Source of the DNA: Clostridia bacterium
GTDB taxonomy: Bacteria; Bacillota; Clostridia; Oscillospirales; Butyricicoccaceae
Reading direction: 5' to 3'
NCBI GenBank assembly: GCA_017396925.1
Contig: JAFQKM010000024.1
Span: forward strand, 1 to 7,415
DNA length: 7,415 nucleotides
Below are positions 5,430 to 7,415 of the stretch, piece after piece. Numbering within the stretch: the stretch's first letter is position 1; each line of letters starts with the position of its first letter. The translations under genes were made by a program, and so were the position numbers. The notes under the pieces are model-generated. The model ran no database searches. It was not told the DNA's origin and saw only the letters and a list, made by a program, of their open reading frames with translations.

Positions 5430-7309
5430 ATATTTGCCTCCTCTTCGGCTTCATACAGTTCCAGCAGGCGTTCTTCCAGCTGCTCTTTTTCTTCCACAAG
5501 CTGTGCAAGCAGCATATAGTCTTCCTGCTTTTCTTCGGTCTCGCGGTCGATCTCCTCGATGCGCTTTTCGATACGGCTGATCTCCTTCTGGCGCTCCTTG
5601 CGCTGCTTTTCCAGCTGCTTGAGGTTGCCGCCCTTCTGCTGGGGCTTTTCTTTTTCCTTTTTGGGTTCGGCTTCCTTTTTGGGTGCATTGTTCTGCTGAG
5701 CCAGCTCGCGCAGACGCTCGACCTCACGCTTTTTGAGGAACTCGTCGTAGTTGCCGGTATAGTCGAGGATCTTGCCGTCTTCCACCTGCCAGATGCGGGT
5801 GGCGAAGCGGTTGATGAAGTAGCGGTCGTGGGAAACAAAGATCATGGTTTCGGAAAAATCGTCGATCGATTCTTCCAGCCATTCGCGGGAAGCCAGATCC
5901 AGGTGGTTGGTTGGCTCGTCGAGGAAGAGGGTATTGACGCTGTCGCTCATGAAGAGGCACAGCTTGAGGCGGGTCTTTTCGCCGCCCGACAGAACATTGA
6001 CCGTCTTGAAAACCTCTTCGCCGCGGAAACCGAAGGCGGCCAGACGGTCGCGGGCGGCCTGGGTCGAGCAGTTGGTCTCGTAGAGCAGGGTATCGACCAG
6101 ATTGCGCTCGGGATGGTCGAAGGAGACCACCTGGGGCAGATAGCCGGTCTTGACGCCGACGCCCTCCATGACCACGCCGCCCATGGGGGCCAGCTGGCCG
6201 AGGATGGTGCGCAGCATGGTGGTCTTGCCGCAGCCGTTGGGGCCCAGCAGGGCGATGCGCTCGCCGCGCAGGACGAGGGCATTGATGTCTTCCACCAGCT
6301 TCTTATCATAGCCGCAGGCCAGATCGACGATGTTGTAGACCTCGTCGCCCGAGGCGTCGGCCATCGAAAAACGATTGGTCATTTTGCGGGTCTTGCGCAT
6401 GGTCTCGATGCGCTCAATGCGGTCGAGGCGCTTTTCCATGGCGAAGGCACGCTTCATGACCTTCTTGTTGCCAAGGCCCCAGCCCTTCATGCGTTCGACG
6501 GTGAAGGCCAGCTGGGCGATCTCCTTGTCTTGGCGCTTCTTGGCGGCCTCCAGCTGCTCGCGCAGCTCGGCCTTGCGGTCGACATAATAGCTGTAGTTGC
6601 CCGGCCACGAGGTGATCTTGCCGTCTTCCAGCTCGAGGGTGCGGTTGGTGGCCTCGTCGAGGAAGTAGCGGTCGTGGGAAATGATCAGGGCGGTGCCCTT
6701 GTAGGTCTTGAGGTAGTTTTCCAGCCAGCGGATGGTGTCGAGGTCGAGATGGTTGGTCGGCTCGTCGAGCAGCAGGATATCGGTGCCCGACAGCATGATG
6801 CGGGCCAGATTGACGCGGGTCTTCTCGCCGCCCGACAGGCTCATGAAGGGGCGCTCCTGCATTTCGGGCGGAATGTCGAGGCCGTTGGTCATGATATTAT
6901 ACTGGGTCATGTATTCATAGCCGCCCATGGTCTCGTAGGCGACGGTCAGCTTGGCATAGGCGTCCATGGCGGTGGGGTCGCTGTCCATCTTCTCTTCCAG
7001 CTCGCGCATACGGCGCTCGGCGTCGAAAATGTGCTCGAAGGCCGACAGCAGCACCTCGCGGACGGTGACCTCCTCGGGGTATTCGGGCAGCTGCTCGAGC
7101 AGGCCCACACGGCCGTTTTTGTTGATATAGAGGCTGCCCGAGTCGTAGTCCATCCTGCCGGTGAGGATCTTGAAGAGGGTGGTCTTGCCGCTGCCGTTCT
7201 GGCCGATCAGGCTGACGCGCTCGCCCTTGAAGAGCTCGAAGCTGATGTCCTGCAGGACATGGTGCTCGCCGAAATATTTATTTAATTGTGTAACAGAGAT
7301 TTCTGCCAT
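5426..7309 (-). CDS. ABC-F family ATPase (ribosome-associated translation factor type)
   Basis: The protein has 627 residues with two ATP-binding cassettes on one chain and no membrane segment, which defines ABC-F. Cassette 1: Walker A GQNGSGKT (36-43), signature LSGGE (158-162), Walker B ILLLDE with catalytic Glu183, and switch histidine in SHDRYF (211-216). Cassette 2: GPNGCGKT (356-363), LSGGE (440-444), TLFLDE with Glu465, and SHDRYF (493-498). Both sites look active. The charged linker at about 240-315 (KGWGLGNKKVMKRAFAMEKR) is the P-site tRNA interaction motif region. After a Lys/Glu/Pro-rich stretch at 543-560, residues 565-625 form a charged coiled coil. Overall it resembles Bacillus YdiF/Uup-type members. 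Known ABC-F proteins bind the ribosome E site and relieve stalling or protect from antibiotics; which applies here cannot be read. AAGGAG (7316-7321) precedes the ATG and lies inside the end of the upstream gene. Confidence 0.95.
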   Translation of the reverse strand: MAEISVTQLNKYFGEHHVLQDISFELFKGERVSLIGQNGSGKTTLFKILTGRMDYDSGSLYINKNGRVGLLEQLPEYPEEVTVREVLLSAFEHIFDAERRMRELEEKMDSDPTAMDAYAKLTVAYETMGGYEYMTQYNIMTNGLDIPPEMQERPFMSLSGGEKTRVNLARIMLSGTDILLLDEPTNHLDLDTIRWLENYLKTYKGTALIISHDRYFLDEATNRTLELEDGKITSWPGNYSYYVDRKAELREQLEAAKKRQDKEIAQLAFTVERMKGWGLGNKKVMKRAFAMEKRLDRIERIETMRKTRKMTNRFSMADASGDEVYNIVDLACGYDKKLVEDINALVLRGERIALLGPNGCGKTTMLRTILGQLAPMGGVVMEGVGVKTGYLPQVVSFDHPERNLVDTLLYETNCSTQAARDRLAAFGFRGEEVFKTVNVLSGGEKTRLKLCLFMSDSVNTLFLDEPTNHLDLASREWLEESIDDFSETMIFVSHDRYFINRFATRIWQVEDGKILDYTGNYDEFLKKREVERLRELAQQNNAPKKEAEPKKEKEKPQQKGGNLKQLEKQRKERQKEISRIEKRIEEIDRETEEKQEDYMLLAQLVEEKEQLEERLLELYEAEEEANI

Positions 7310-7310
7310 G

Positions 7311-7415
7311 TTATACTCCTTCGTCGCGCAGATCCTCGATCAGGATGGCTGCGGCTTCGTTGTCGTCATCCTCGTCGTCCGAGATGACATATCTGTAAAG
7401 CTCCACAAAGACCAC
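7311..7415 (-). CDS. Unknown protein, C-terminal 34 residues (5' end outside window)
   Basis: Read from the window edge on the - strand, the frame is open for 34 codons and stops at TAA 7311-7313. It gives VVFVELYRYV and then a strongly acidic tail (ISDDEDDDNEAAAILIEDLRDEGV). The stop lies one base before the ABC-F start codon, and the ABC-F ribosome binding site falls within the last codons. That spacing is typical of a co-transcribed gene and is the main support for this being coding. I do not recognise the family from this fragment. Confidence 0.6.
   Translation of the reverse strand: MVFVELYRYVISDDEDDDNEAAAILIEDLRDEGV

Noticed and set aside
4497..5519. + strand open frame opposite proB, the ArsC-like gene and the ABC-F end
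   Set aside because: It crosses three real genes and ends in a serine/cysteine-rich run made by reverse-reading the coiled-coil codons.
5828..7285. Long + strand open frame (about 485 codons) opposite the ABC-F gene
   Set aside because: It is fully contained in the ABC-F gene on the other strand. Its product is a Gly/Ala/Asp/Val-rich shadow without domains.

Overview
The window looks like chromosomal DNA from a moderately GC-rich, Gram-positive Clostridia-type bacterium, most likely a gut Oscillospiraceae/Ruminococcaceae relative. The reasons are consensus AGGAGG ribosome binding sites, strong Rho-independent terminators, an SLH-domain exported protein, a ProB without a PUA domain, and the style of the nitroreductase, ABC-F and ArsC/Spx-like proteins. 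The genus is inference; no rRNA or tRNA is present to fix it.

Layout. (1) 1-375, + strand: the C-terminal part of a nitroreductase-family flavoprotein, cut by the window edge. (2) 376-624: a 249-bp spacer that is more than plain intergenic DNA. The last 24 bp of the nitroreductase region (355-378) recur exactly at 517-540, around a segment with four consecutive hairpins (400-505). A strong terminator follows at 550-584. (3) 625-1512, + strand: an unrecognised exported/membrane protein with a signal peptide, an outer domain and about four C-terminal membrane helices. It is AT-richer than its neighbours. (4) 1517-1545: a bidirectional terminator between convergent genes. (5) 1561-7415, - strand: a tightly packed gene train. 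In transcription order it is an unknown gene (C-terminal 34 codons only), an ABC-F ATPase, an ArsC/Spx-like thioredoxin-fold protein, proB, proA, and a secreted transglutaminase-like protein with SLH repeats.

How the genes work together. proB and proA overlap by four bases (ATGA) and encode the first two steps of proline synthesis from glutamate. The ABC-F gene and the ArsC-like gene overlap in the same way. The unknown upstream gene ends one base before the ABC-F start codon. The gaps in front of proB (84 bp) and the transglutaminase gene (45 bp) contain no terminator that I can see. The whole - strand set may therefore be one transcript ending at 1517-1545, although the proteins share no obvious pathway beyond proBA. 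I see no CRISPR array, tRNA, rRNA, transposase or phage gene, and no clearly new multi-gene system. The most unusual item is the duplicated gene end around the hairpin-rich insert at 352-540. The long + strand open frames opposite the - strand genes are composition shadows.
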